Below are positions 45,901 through 55,501 of a DNA stretch of 64,000 nucleotides, piece after piece (the first letter of the stretch is position 1; every line of letters begins with the position of its first letter). A model generated the notes under the pieces. The model was not told where the DNA came from. It did not search any database and saw only the letters and a list, made by a program, of their open reading frames with translations. Source of the stretch: Pelagomonas calceolata (taxonomy: Eukaryota; Sar; Pelagophyceae; Pelagomonadales; Pelagomonadaceae). The position numbers and the translations under genes are program-made. Location of the stretch: the NCBI GenBank assembly GCA_918797485.1, contig CAKKNE010000001.1, positions 6,076,001 to 6,140,000 of the forward strand. Reading direction: 5' to 3'.

Positions 45901-48645
45901 ATGCGGGCGTTTCTCGCCGTCGCGGTGCTCGCCGTGGCGCAATCGCTCTCTGAAGAAACACTCGCTGCTTTTGAAGCGCTAGGGGAAAGATACGGCAACT
46001 TTTATAATATAGATAATGAGCGATGGAGCGACGACGACAAACTCGCGCTGCTACATCTGAGATTAAAAGTGGACACTGGCGAGGGTCGGCACGTGCTGAG
46101 CGAAGGTGATATCGACCTGATCATCAAGGGGCTGGATGAGTTACCCGTCGTGCGCGGCGACATCCTCGAAATGATAGGTATGCATATTGGAGCATACAAA
46201 ACCTTAATCGAAGAGAATCACGCGGCCAACCCTCAGCCGGCTAGACAAGCCATGTACGACGACCCATTGATGTCCAGACTTCGGGGAAAGAAGACGTTCG
46301 AATGGTTGCTCGACTTTGCCGCACGCGAACGCGACCGGTGCGCGGTCACGCGGGTACAGAAAACTACGCGAATGTGTGAGTTCGTTCTAGACCAGTTGGC
46401 CAAGCTTTTCCTACTATTACTCACGCAAACAGGGTTTGATCCCGCCAGGCATCAGCTGCCAGCTCATCTGGCCTTCGATTCGCTAGTTGATTCGCATGCT
46501 GCCGAAATCATGGAGGCGTTCCAATTCGCGTCCGCTCATGAAGCGAACATGGCCCGTTCGCTGCTCTTCGAGAAGTCGGATGTTGTCAATGAGGTAGCGT
46601 GGACGAATCTGAAGGATAGGGTGTCGTCGGGCGAAAAAATGGCCACAAGCGACGTCGAGATGCTACTCCATCAGCTCGAGGTTCCGGCCGAACGGAAGGA
46701 CGCCTCCCTCCTTATAGCCAGTTACCTTTCCAGGCCTGTATTTCGCCGACGGCCTGCACGTTCAGACCCCTTGCATTCTCGTCTTTGGGAGACGGATACA
46801 ATCGATTACCTGCTCGACCTGGCCATGACCGAGCACAAGGAATGCGATCGGGCGGGGGGTTGTGGTGATGATGACAACGACTTTTTGGGGGGCATTACTG
46901 ATACCTTGATACTCTTGGCCTCGGACGCCGATGTGCATGTGGACAAGGGTGACGCAACACTGGCAGAGATAAACTTGCTCGGATACCTAGCTGCCCGAGG
47001 AGATGACCTCCTGGTGCTTGGCCAGCACAGGATTGACGCTGTGAAGGCGCGAGGCCACCTCGAAGGAGTGGAGATGGCGATCAGCCAAGTAGAGATACTG
47101 CAATCAATACTCCGCGGGCGTTTCGGTGTTCGACAAGTCGTACAAGATCTGCTGGAGCTTGTCTCGATGGCCACCGTCGTCGTACTAGCCTCGCTCTACG
47201 TCTGGAAGCGCCGCGCACCCGCCCATGAGCGCGCCGCGCGCGAGCTCCAGGACGATTTGGCGCCGTCTGCGCGGACGCGTCGCGGGCGCGTGACGGATGC
47301 CAGGGTCGCGTCGGTTCCCGTGTGGGCCACACTTTTCCGCGCTGCGGTCTGTTGCGTCGCTCTTCTCCACTCTGTTATAGTTCTTAACATGGAGCAAAAT
47401 AAGAAAGGCACGGCCTTGATAGTGGTGGTCGTGCCTTTCCTCTCTTGGAACGGAATTTGGACGGTCTTTGAGCGGTTTGCTCCAGAAGGCAGCATTTGGG
47501 GTCGCGTCGGCGCTGATGCCCTGATGCTATTGGAAATGATTGCTGGTTACGTGCCAGGTAGAGATTCTTCCAACTCAATTCGTACCGGGGGGGGCTTTTT
47601 CATCCTGCTCGGCACGGGCAGGCTCGTCTACGACAGCGTCGGCTGGCTGAGGCGCTTTGTGCAAAAGTCGGGCCCTGGCGCCGGTCGGGCGCCCCAAGCG
47701 GACGAGCGCCCGAGCACCGGCGCGCGGGCGTCGCAGCAGCGCGGCGCCCGCCCGGGCCTCCGGAAACGGGCGAATCGCGGGCGGCGACGCGACGCAACGC
47801 CCCGCGCACCTGAGCCCGACCCACCGGAGACTCAATCGGAGAATGCTGCGCCGAAACCAAAAACGTCAGAGCCCGAGCCGGAGCCGGAACCAACGCGCGC
47901 GACCGACGTGCAGGAGACCGTCCCGGAACCCACGGCACCGGAGCCGAAAGTGCCAGAACCCGAGCCCGAGCCGGCGCCCGTCGCCGAGTCGCGCGCGCCA
48001 TCAGCCGCACCGGTGCCCGAGGCGAAGGTAGAGGAGCCAGTCGTCGCGCCGACGGCCGCGCCCCTCGAGGCAAAATTGGAAGAGCCCCTCCTGGCAACTG
48101 AGGAGCCCGCCGCCGCGCCCGAGGGCTTCGAGATCGTGGCGCGCGTTTTAGAACACCTCAACGAGCCTCATCTCTTGCCTATCTTTGTCGCCGAGGAAAT
48201 TAATGATAACGTGCTGCCGTGTCTGGACCCGTCAGATTTGATTGGCCTGGGCGTGTCCCAGATGACATGCTTGACCATACTGGGCGCCGCGCACTCGGCC
48301 GCCAAGAACAAAAAGCTAGAGACGGAGGACGTGCTCGACAACGTCGCGAAGCATCAGAGCGTGCTCGAGGAAGCGCTCCGAGAGCATCGCGAAGAGATCA
48401 AGCGGCTTCGGATTCGTGAATTGCCCGAGGATCTCATGTGTCCCATCACGTGTGAAATTATGAAAGACCCCGTTCTCTGCGTCGAAGATGGCCATACGTA
48501 TGAGCGAGTCGCTGTGGAGCAGTGGTTCGCCACCGGCGCGCGCACGTCGCCGGCGACCTCACAGCACCTCGAGTCGACGGCACTCGCTCCGAATCATGTA
48601 GTTCGGAAGCTCATCGCCGCGCTGCTGGAGCAGCACCGGGGCTAG
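45901..48645 (+). CDS. Membrane protein with SAM domain and U-box, probable E3 ubiquitin ligase
   Basis: 914 residues, single exon. A signal peptide (MRAFLAVAVLAVAQSLSEET) leads a large helical N-terminal part that seems internally duplicated: DDPLMSRLRGKKTFEWLLDF near residue 120 and SDPLHSRLWETDTIDYLLDL near 287 stand at matching places. Hydrophobic helices follow (LVSMATVVVLASLYVW, AAVCCVALLHSVIVL, ALIVVVVPFLSW). Then come a Pro/Glu-rich linker (EPEPEPEP), a SAM domain (LIGLGVSQMTCLTILGA) and at the C-terminus a U-box: LPEDLMCPITCEIMKDPVLC, then HTYERVAVEQWF. U-box proteins recruit E2 enzymes. With a signal peptide and membrane spans, the U-box would face the cytosol, as in ER quality-control ligases (inference). 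Confidence 0.82.
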   Translation: MRAFLAVAVLAVAQSLSEETLAAFEALGERYGNFYNIDNERWSDDDKLALLHLRLKVDTGEGRHVLSEGDIDLIIKGLDELPVVRGDILEMIGMHIGAYKTLIEENHAANPQPARQAMYDDPLMSRLRGKKTFEWLLDFAARERDRCAVTRVQKTTRMCEFVLDQLAKLFLLLLTQTGFDPARHQLPAHLAFDSLVDSHAAEIMEAFQFASAHEANMARSLLFEKSDVVNEVAWTNLKDRVSSGEKMATSDVEMLLHQLEVPAERKDASLLIASYLSRPVFRRRPARSDPLHSRLWETDTIDYLLDLAMTEHKECDRAGGCGDDDNDFLGGITDTLILLASDADVHVDKGDATLAEINLLGYLAARGDDLLVLGQHRIDAVKARGHLEGVEMAISQVEILQSILRGRFGVRQVVQDLLELVSMATVVVLASLYVWKRRAPAHERAARELQDDLAPSARTRRGRVTDARVASVPVWATLFRAAVCCVALLHSVIVLNMEQNKKGTALIVVVVPFLSWNGIWTVFERFAPEGSIWGRVGADALMLLEMIAGYVPGRDSSNSIRTGGGFFILLGTGRLVYDSVGWLRRFVQKSGPGAGRAPQADERPSTGARASQQRGARPGLRKRANRGRRRDATPRAPEPDPPETQSENAAPKPKTSEPEPEPEPTRATDVQETVPEPTAPEPKVPEPEPEPAPVAESRAPSAAPVPEAKVEEPVVAPTAAPLEAKLEEPLLATEEPAAAPEGFEIVARVLEHLNEPHLLPIFVAEEINDNVLPCLDPSDLIGLGVSQMTCLTILGAAHSAAKNKKLETEDVLDNVAKHQSVLEEALREHREEIKRLRIRELPEDLMCPITCEIMKDPVLCVEDGHTYERVAVEQWFATGARTSPATSQHLESTALAPNHVVRKLIAALLEQHRG

Positions 48646-48685
48646 TAGTAATGTTGTATTCCTGTCTTACCCAACCTCTCTTCTC

Positions 48686-49738
48686 TCAAAACATCCCCCC
48701 CTCGAACTGTTCCGACGCCTTCATGAGCGCGTGCTTGTGCTCCTCGACGTCGCCGAGGTAGTCGTGGAGCGAGTGGCCCAGGTACAATAATAACTGGGCC
48801 TCCTCCGGCGAGCACGCCTCGTCGTCGACCTCGTCCTCGTCGTCGTCGGAATCGCACGCGTACAGGTGCCCCCAGAAGTGGGCCGCCTCGTCCGTCTCCT
48901 CGTCCATGACCTCCAACTCGTCGCGCGCGTCCTCCAGCGCGCGCTCCCGCGCCTCCAGCGCCTCGAGCATGCACGTCTGGGGCCCTTTGGCGGGCGCCTC
49001 CCCAAACACCTGGGTCGAGGAGCCCTCCATCCTATGCATCACCTTCTCGATCTCCATGAAGTCGGCCTTGAGTTTCGACTGGAGGTCGCCGAAGGGGTCC
49101 TTCCCCGGGTCCTTGCAGGCCTGGATCCACTCGAGGATCCGCTCGACCTGCTTGTCGCACTCCTTCTCGGCCGCGGCCTCCTCGGCCTCCGTCCCCAGCT
49201 CGAAGTGGTCGTCCAAGGGGTGGGCGCCGGGCTTTGACGGGACGGGCTCCTCCTCTTGTGGGACGGGCTCCTCCTTCTTGACGGTCGTGCTGAACTCGTC
49301 GATGCCGTCGAGCGGGTGCGCCATCTTCTTCTTCGCCTTCTTCGCTTTGTCGCGCTTCTTCTTGCGCCGGCGCTTCTCGCGCTGCGACTTGCGCGCGGCC
49401 TTCTTGACCGTCTTGCTCATCTCCTCCTTACCTTCCGTCATGTTCTTGTACCGCGATTGGAGCTTGGCCATCCGCTCCAGCAACGCCTCGATGTCGGCCT
49501 TCTTGTTGGCGATCTTCATCGTCAGGCTGCCCACGTCGCGCCGCGTGTTCTCAAACCCTTGCGGCATACCACCCGTCAGCATCGCTTCGGGCAGGTCCCA
49601 CGCCGCCGGCGCGTCGTCTCCATTAAAATCCTGCTGCGCGTCCGCATACAGCTTCTGGGCCTCTCCATATAAGGCCGCTACATCGTCGTGGAGGCAGGAC
49701 GGCGAGTCCGGCGCCAGGGGCGAGGCGACGCAAGCCAT
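48686..49738 (-). CDS. Unidentified coiled-coil protein with Lys-rich centre
   Basis: 350 residues from MACVASPLAPDSPSCLHDDV (ATG 49738); an in-frame extension to 49999 is Arg/Pro-rich and promoter-like. Helical segments predominate: DVAALYGEAQKLYADAQQDF, then IANKKADIEALLERMAKLQS, and a basic stretch KKAARKSQREKRRRKKKRDK. HPLDGIDEF and HPLDDHFEL form a short repeat. The C-terminal half is acidic (DSDDDEDEVDDEA) and ends with helices (AQLLLYLGHSLHDYLGDVEE). No known family; a structural or regulatory nuclear protein is possible. It converges with the U-box gene, 40 bp apart. Confidence 0.62.
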   Translation of the reverse strand: MACVASPLAPDSPSCLHDDVAALYGEAQKLYADAQQDFNGDDAPAAWDLPEAMLTGGMPQGFENTRRDVGSLTMKIANKKADIEALLERMAKLQSRYKNMTEGKEEMSKTVKKAARKSQREKRRRKKKRDKAKKAKKKMAHPLDGIDEFSTTVKKEEPVPQEEEPVPSKPGAHPLDDHFELGTEAEEAAAEKECDKQVERILEWIQACKDPGKDPFGDLQSKLKADFMEIEKVMHRMEGSSTQVFGEAPAKGPQTCMLEALEARERALEDARDELEVMDEETDEAAHFWGHLYACDSDDDEDEVDDEACSPEEAQLLLYLGHSLHDYLGDVEEHKHALMKASEQFEGGMF

Positions 49739-50132
49739 GGGGTTTACGTGTCTGGCGCGACCGAGCGTGCTGTAGGGGCTGCGTCGGCGGCGTGCGCGCG
49801 GTGGCAGGTGCTGCGGGGCAGCCGCTTTTGCGAGTGCCGCGCTGAGGCAAAATCCAACAGTGTTCGGGGCGCGCCGCGCAGGAACTCTACGAGAGACACG
49901 AACGAGGCCTGAGAGAGGTACACGAGTCCTCCGGGCCAGGTCACGCTTATCTTTGGCACGCCTCGCCGTCCAGCGGCGCCGCGGGGTCCGAGGGCGCACT
50001 GAAAGAGAGAGAGAGTCGCTTCTAAGAGTCGCTTATTGTGGCTAGCCCCTCTAGCACGGACCCCGAGGGCGCCGCCGCACAGTTGATGGGCTAGAAAAAG
50101 GGACACTCCTCCTAAAAAGGGACAACTCCTCC
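49739..50132. other. Intergenic region between same-strand genes, 394 bp
   Basis: It holds a short GAGAGAGAGA tract with GTCGCTT twice at about 50010-50035. GCTAGCCCCTCTAGC, an inverted variant of the CTAGC motif, is at 50041-50055; a related TAGCCCCTCTAGCA lies at about 12114. Confidence 0.55.
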
Positions 50133-53100
50133 TTAGAACCCGAAGACGTTCGCGCTCTTGAAGGGCGAGCGGTCGTTCGCCGCGGCGCGCCGTTTGCGCG
50201 CCGTGCGCCGCTCCGGGACGTCGTTCTCCTCGTCGGCGTAGGTGACGACCTTCGTTCGCGTCCGGCCCGACCGCCGCGGCGCGACCTCGGGCTCGTCGTC
50301 GTCGTCGAGGCGCCACGCGTGGACGGACTTCTTGGGCCTTGGTTTGGGCTTCGCCCGCGCCGCGTTCCGGAGCCGCGCCGCCGCGGGGCACGTGTGCTTG
50401 CGCCGGCGGTCGCCGGTCGCGCAGGCCTTGCAGTCGACCGGCCCGGCCGGGCTCGACAGGCTCGGCGGCGGCACGCAGCTCGGCCGGTCGAGCGGCGTCA
50501 GCGGGCGGAAGGCCTCGGCGTCGGCGGCCGAGGCGGGCGACGGCTCCGCCGACTCGTCGGCCTCGGACGGCTCGTCGACCGCGACCGGCGGCGCCGCGGC
50601 GGCGGCCCGCGGCCGGCGGCAGGACCGCGGCGGGAGCGCGCCGATCGCCGTGACGTCCGCGATCAAAACCTCGACCTGGTCGCCCGTGCTCTGCCACTTG
50701 ACCAGGACGCTCGCGGCACCCGCGGGGCAGTCCGCGACGACGGTCGCCGGGTGGTCCTCGCGGCCGTCGCGCGCGAAGACGGCGTCGTCGGCGCGGAAGA
50801 GCAGCTCGACGGGCGCCTCGTCGACCGCGTCATCGTCATCGGCGTGCGGGACGACGTAGGGCGTCGGTGGCGGCGCGGCGGCCTTGCGGCCGCGTCGGTC
50901 GTTGACGTAGGCCTCGGCCTCTGAATCGACGTCCGTCGAGGCCTCGTCGTCGACCGATTGGGCGCCGATGACTAGGAGCGAGGCCTCCCGCGGCTTCGCG
51001 CCGTCGACGGCCTCGGGCGTCGGCGGCGCGGCGCAGACCTCGACCTCGGAGTCCGTCGAGGCCTCGGCGGCGTCGGCCGCGTCGACGGTGTCGGCCGAGG
51101 CCGCAATGCTCCACGCGTCCTCATCTGCCACCGGCGCGGCCTCGGCGGGCGCTGCCGCGACGGGCGCGGCCACAGAGGGCGCGGCGACTAGCGCAGCCGC
51201 CTCCGCCGCCGCGAGCCGCGCGGCCAGATCCGCTGAAGTAGCCTCGAGCGCCCGGAGCCGCGGCCGCGACTCCCGCAGCTCCGCCGCGGAGGCCTCGGAC
51301 ACCGCCGCGAGCCGCGCGATCTCCGCCTCCTTGCGCGCGCTCGACGACCGCGCGCGCACGTCGCGCGACCGCGCCTCGCCCACGACCGCCTCCAAGTTCT
51401 TCCGCAGCTCCAGGATCGTCGCGTCCGCGCTCTCGACCTCCGCCGCGGCCCGGGCGCCCTCGGCGACGACGGCGGCGATCTTTTCCCGTAAACGCTCGGC
51501 CTCGCCGGCGGCGGCGTCGCGCGCCCGGACGAGCTCGTTCGTGTCCGCATCGCGCTGGCCCTCGCTATCGCGGAGGCGCGCCCGCGCCGCGGCGAGCTCG
51601 GTCGTGAGCGTCGCGACCTCCGCGCGCGCCGCGTCTGCACTTTGAGCCGCGTCGGCGCGCGCCTGGGACAGGGCCTTGCGCAGGCCCGCCGCGGCGTCGC
51701 GCGCGCCGGCGGCCTCGGCGCGCGCGCGCGCCACCTCGCCGTTCCGCGCGTCGGCCTCGTCGGCGCGTCGCGACGATAAAAGCGCCGTCGCCTCGGCGGC
51801 CTCGCGCCGCGCCTGCAGCACCTCGGCGCGCCACTCGCGCGCATTGCGCGAGAGTTCGGCCTCGACGTCGCGGGCGTCGTCGCGCGCGCGCGCCGTCGCC
51901 TCGTCGAGGCGCGCCTGGGCGCCCGCCGCGTCGGCGCGCGCGTCCGCGGCGTCGTTCCGCGCCTCGACGAGGGCGTCCGCCAGCTCCGCCGTCGTCGCCT
52001 CGGCCGCCGTTGCCTCGCTCTTCAGCCGGTCGGCCTCGGCCTCGGCCGCTCGGAGGGCGTCGCCGTGGAAGGCCGCCGCGCAGCGCAGCTCCTCGAGCTC
52101 CTCCTTCACATCCCGCGCCGCGGCCTTCGCCGCGGCCGCGTCGGCCTCGGCCGCGCGGAGGGCCTCGCCCTCGGTCTTTGACGTCGTCAGCGTGCGCTCC
52201 AGGGCCGCTTCAGCCGCGTTCGCCGCCGTCACATGGGTGTCGATCTCGGCCCGCGCCGCGGCGGCGTCGGCGCGCGCCTCGTCGGCGGCCGCCTCGGCCG
52301 CGCGGCGGGCCTCGCCTTCCGTTTGCGCCGTCGTGCGCATCCGCTCGAGCTCGGCTTCTGCGGCCCGCGCCGCCGCCTCGTGCGTCTCGAGCTCGGCCCC
52401 GACGCCCTCGAGCAGCCGCCGCGCCCGGTCCGCGTCGGCGCGCGCCTCCTCGGCCGCCGCCTCGGCCGCTCGCAACGCTTCGCCGTCGGTCTGCGCCGCG
52501 GCTCGCACGCGCTCGAGCTCCTGTTCGACGGCCCGCGCGGCGGCCGCGGCCGTCTGCGCCTCGGCCCGCGCCGCCGCCGCGTCGTCGCTCGCTTTCGAAG
52601 CGCGGTCGTTCGCCTCGACGATCGCCTTCGAGGCGTCCTCGTGGGCGCGCGCGAGGTCGGCCGCGGCCAACTTGCGCGCGGACTCGAGCGCGGCGAGGTC
52701 CGCCGCGGCCTTGGTCCGCGCGGCCTCCAATGCAGACGCCGCCGCCGCGTCGCGGTCCGCCGTCGACTGGCGCTGCGCCGCCTCGTGCGCCGCCCGCTCG
52801 TCCAGCAACGCCGCCTCAGCTTTCTTAGCGTCCTCCGCCGCGCGCCGCACCGCGAGCTCGTGGAGGTTCCTCGCCGCGCCGAGCTCGGATCGGACGTCGG
52901 CGAGCGCTTGAAGAGCCCGCGCCGCGTCGGCGCCCGCGCGGTGGCGCGTCGCCTCGAGCTCGGCTTTCACCGCGTGGAGCTCGGCCGTGACGGCGCCGAC
53001 GTCCGCCGCGTGCGCGGTCGTCGCGGCGTCGAGCGCCTCCTGCAACCGGCCCACGTCCGCCGCGTGCTGTGTTTGCGCGGCCGCGAGCTCCTCGGCCAGC

Positions 53101-54914
53101 GCGGACCGCACGCCGCGCGCGTGCGCCGCGGCCTCCTTCCGGCGGTCGCTCGACTGCTTCTGCGCGCGCGCGTCGGCGAGCGCGCGCTCCGCGGCGAACG
53201 CCGCTCGTAGTGAATCGAGCTCGGCGTCCGCCGCCTCGGCGAGCGTCGCGTGCCCCGCCTCCGTCGCCGCGAGCGCTGTTGTGTACTCGGCCCGCACCTT
53301 ATCGAGCGCGGCGGCGTGCGCGTCTTCCATGGACTTCTTTTGCCCGTGGAGCGCCGCGGCCTGACCCCGCTCGCGCGCCGCCGCGTCTGCGCCGCAGCGC
53401 TGGGCCCAGGCCGCGGACCGCGCCTGCTCCTCCCGGAGCTCGTTCTTCATCGTCCGCGCGGCGTCGATCGCCTCGCTCAAGCCCTCCTCGAGGAGCTTGT
53501 TCTCCGCCTCCTTCTCCGACGCGTCCCTCGTCAAACTCTTGAGCTCGCCCGCGAGGTGGCGCGCCGCGTCGCGCGCCCGCTTCACGTCCTTCTGGGCTCT
53601 CCCTGCATCATTCGTGGCCTTGGCAAGCGCCGCTCGACACTCTTCGAGCGCATGCGCCGCGTCACTCGAATTCGCGGCGTCGACCGTCGCCGCCGCGTGA
53701 GCGGCATGCGCGGCATGAGCGGCATCAACGAGGCGCGCCCTTAACGCGCAGAAGCACTTGAGGTGCGCCGTCGCGTCGGGCCCGCCCTGGGCCAGGAAGG
53801 CGTTCTTCCTTTTCGCTTCGTCCAGGGCCCGCTCCAGCGCCGCCAAATCTTCGGCCGTCGGCGCGCGCGGCGGCGCGACGTGGACGCGGTCGACGCCCGC
53901 GACGCGCGACGCGCGGTCCGCGTACCTTAATGTCGAGAGCGTCTCTTCGCGCGACGCTAACGTCGGCGCCACGCAGGCGATTAGGACCGTCGCCGCCGTG
54001 CCTCCCAAACTATCTTGTAGTAACCGTGTCAACTTCGAGTCCCTATAAGGCACGTGGTCGGCCTTTTTCTGCTCCGACAGCGCCGAGATGACCTGGCCGA
54101 GGGCCAGCAAAGACTGGTTGATCGTCCTAGCTTCTCTCCTCCGGGCGTTGCCGCTCTCGTTCGTCCGGCCCGCGCTCTCCGACCCGGCCAAGTCAGCTAA
54201 TAAAAAGCGGCCGCGCCGCGTTGCCGCGTCGCCGCGCCTTCGCGTTTCCACTCTTACTTCAAATACAGCGTGCGACCGCGACGAGCGGTCGTTCATCGCC
54301 GTGGCTGCGGCAGCTCTACGCTCGCCGCCCTCCTTCAGGACCCGCTTCGCCTCCAGGGCATTGCGCGGCTTCCTTTCACTTAAACCGACGACGGTCACGC
54401 CGCCCTGGAGCCGATTCTGCAGGTTCAACGCCTTGGGCTGGGGCGGCGGCCGGTCGGGGTCCGTCTGCACCGGCGCCGGCACCAGCAGGTCCCGCACCTG
54501 CTCGTTATAAATTTCGAGGTAACTCACCGACACCTCACTGGTCTCGAAGTCGCCTTCATTCGTAGCCTTGAAGATGCGGTCGATGACCGTCGGGAGTAAG
54601 CCGTCGATCGTGTGCGTCTTGCCCGCCGCCGTCTGGCCGTAGGCTAATACTGTGGCGTTCCTTCCATCCACGACGCGCTGCACGAGCTGCTGCGCGTTCG
54701 CGGCCTTGGCCACGTCGCACTCGTTGGCGGTTTCGCTCAGCGATGTCGCGTACTCGAAGGTCTCTTCTCTCTGTCCATCGACAATAACGCGGTTCTGCCG
54801 CCCGTCGTCGCCGGCGTACGCGCGGACGATGGGCGTGTCGCCGTCGCGCTGCTCGTAGGCGTTGAGCGGACGGATTCTTACCACCACTTTTACGGCGGCT
54901 GCTGGGGTCGTCAT
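50133..54914 (-). CDS. Large kinesin with long coiled coil and Tudor-like tail
   Basis: 1593 residues from MTTPAAAVKVVVRIRPLNAY (ATG 54914). The N-terminal motor (about 1-350) has P-loop YGQTAAGKTHT at about 92-102 (the usual G-S is A-A), NDRSSRSHAVF (switch I), LLADLAGSE (switch II) and YRDSKLTRLLQDSLGG. It is followed by about 900 residues of Ala/Glu/Arg-rich coiled coil with many imperfect repeats (AAEAAADEARADA type). Near 1440-1500 a Tudor-like segment appears (FARDGREDHPATVVADC, LVKWQSTGDQVEVLIADV). The tail has a small Cys cluster (CKACATGDRRRKHTC), basic patches RRSGRTRTK, and ends SANVFGF. A chromosome-bound or mitotic kinesin is inferred; the subfamily is uncertain. Confidence 0.87.
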   Translation of the reverse strand: MTTPAAAVKVVVRIRPLNAYEQRDGDTPIVRAYAGDDGRQNRVIVDGQREETFEYATSLSETANECDVAKAANAQQLVQRVVDGRNATVLAYGQTAAGKTHTIDGLLPTVIDRIFKATNEGDFETSEVSVSYLEIYNEQVRDLLVPAPVQTDPDRPPPQPKALNLQNRLQGGVTVVGLSERKPRNALEAKRVLKEGGERRAAAATAMNDRSSRSHAVFEVRVETRRRGDAATRRGRFLLADLAGSESAGRTNESGNARRREARTINQSLLALGQVISALSEQKKADHVPYRDSKLTRLLQDSLGGTAATVLIACVAPTLASREETLSTLRYADRASRVAGVDRVHVAPPRAPTAEDLAALERALDEAKRKNAFLAQGGPDATAHLKCFCALRARLVDAAHAAHAAHAAATVDAANSSDAAHALEECRAALAKATNDAGRAQKDVKRARDAARHLAGELKSLTRDASEKEAENKLLEEGLSEAIDAARTMKNELREEQARSAAWAQRCGADAAARERGQAAALHGQKKSMEDAHAAALDKVRAEYTTALAATEAGHATLAEAADAELDSLRAAFAAERALADARAQKQSSDRRKEAAAHARGVRSALAEELAAAQTQHAADVGRLQEALDAATTAHAADVGAVTAELHAVKAELEATRHRAGADAARALQALADVRSELGAARNLHELAVRRAAEDAKKAEAALLDERAAHEAAQRQSTADRDAAAASALEAARTKAAADLAALESARKLAAADLARAHEDASKAIVEANDRASKASDDAAAARAEAQTAAAAARAVEQELERVRAAAQTDGEALRAAEAAAEEARADADRARRLLEGVGAELETHEAAARAAEAELERMRTTAQTEGEARRAAEAAADEARADAAAARAEIDTHVTAANAAEAALERTLTTSKTEGEALRAAEADAAAAKAAARDVKEELEELRCAAAFHGDALRAAEAEADRLKSEATAAEATTAELADALVEARNDAADARADAAGAQARLDEATARARDDARDVEAELSRNAREWRAEVLQARREAAEATALLSSRRADEADARNGEVARARAEAAGARDAAAGLRKALSQARADAAQSADAARAEVATLTTELAAARARLRDSEGQRDADTNELVRARDAAAGEAERLREKIAAVVAEGARAAAEVESADATILELRKNLEAVVGEARSRDVRARSSSARKEAEIARLAAVSEASAAELRESRPRLRALEATSADLAARLAAAEAAALVAAPSVAAPVAAAPAEAAPVADEDAWSIAASADTVDAADAAEASTDSEVEVCAAPPTPEAVDGAKPREASLLVIGAQSVDDEASTDVDSEAEAYVNDRRGRKAAAPPPTPYVVPHADDDDAVDEAPVELLFRADDAVFARDGREDHPATVVADCPAGAASVLVKWQSTGDQVEVLIADVTAIGALPPRSCRRPRAAAAAPPVAVDEPSEADESAEPSPASAADAEAFRPLTPLDRPSCVPPPSLSSPAGPVDCKACATGDRRRKHTCPAAARLRNAARAKPKPRPKKSVHAWRLDDDDEPEVAPRRSGRTRTKVVTYADEENDVPERRTARKRRAAANDRSPFKSANVFGF

Positions 54915-55220
54915 CTTTCCAGCGCGGCGCCGGCGGCGCTCGGTTTTGTTGGTCGGCACTGTTGGGGGTGAAACGGCCCCAAGTACGCAGCGCGCGAAGC
55001 TGCTGAAGCGTACAGCGCGACGCAGCGCCTGGCGGTCTTCTGAAGCCGCTACAGCGCTGTCCAAGTCGCCGCGAAGCACACAAAAAAGCGACCTGCGCCG
55101 CAACAAACGAGTTTTTGTCGAGGGCCGAGCGGGTCGCGTCCGGTGCTCACGCACCCGTCCAGCCGCCTTAGAGACTTCTCCTGGAGCTGCTCTGGGGTTT
55201 GGAAGGGAATCCGATTTGTT

Positions 55221-55245
55221 GCTAGTGTCTTACAAGGCCGCTAGC
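55221..55245 (-). promoter_or_regulatory. CTAGC inverted promoter motif, copy 9
   Basis: On the minus strand it reads GCTAGCGGCCTTGTAAGAC, then ACTAGCAAC. It is oriented toward the kinesin gene, 307 bp before its ATG. Confidence 0.75.
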
Positions 55246-55363
55246 TAATAACAGCACTGCAAGCGGGCACTTTTTACAGCCTGCTAGCACGTACAAGCGC
55301 GTTTCGCACGTTTCTCACTCATTTGTGATCGTGCCGCAATTGCAATCCCACTCGTGCGCCTGA

Positions 55364-55471
55364 AGAGCGTCCCAGAGCCCTGCTGCATAGAGGCTGCACT
55401 CAGCTGCACACGGCGAGCAAGCGGACAGCAGCACTCCAGTCGGCGCTTGAAAGAGCGTCCCAGAGCCCTGC
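55364..55471. repeat. 20-bp direct repeat upstream of the plastid-protein gene
   Basis: AGAGCGTCCCAGAGCCCTGC at 55364-55383 and 55452-55471, 88 bp apart, preceded in both by GA or GAA. They are probably leftovers of a local duplication or paired regulatory sites. Confidence 0.7.
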
Positions 55472-55501
55472 ACTGAAGGCTGAACACTTGACAAGCCAAT
55501 T

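Larger units (their letters stand above)
54915..55501. other. Divergent promoter region, 587 bp
   Basis: It lies between the kinesin and the plastid-protein gene. It contains a full CTAGC motif at 55221-55245 and a 20-bp direct repeat (AGAGCGTCCCAGAGCCCTGC) at 55364-55383 and 55452-55471, close to the plus-strand gene. Confidence 0.65.

Noticed and set aside
51676-53744. Plus-strand frames of 270-410 codons opposite the kinesin coiled coil
   Set aside because: Their Ala/Ser/Arg-rich composition comes from the repeated Ala/Glu/Arg codons of the coiled coil read in reverse.
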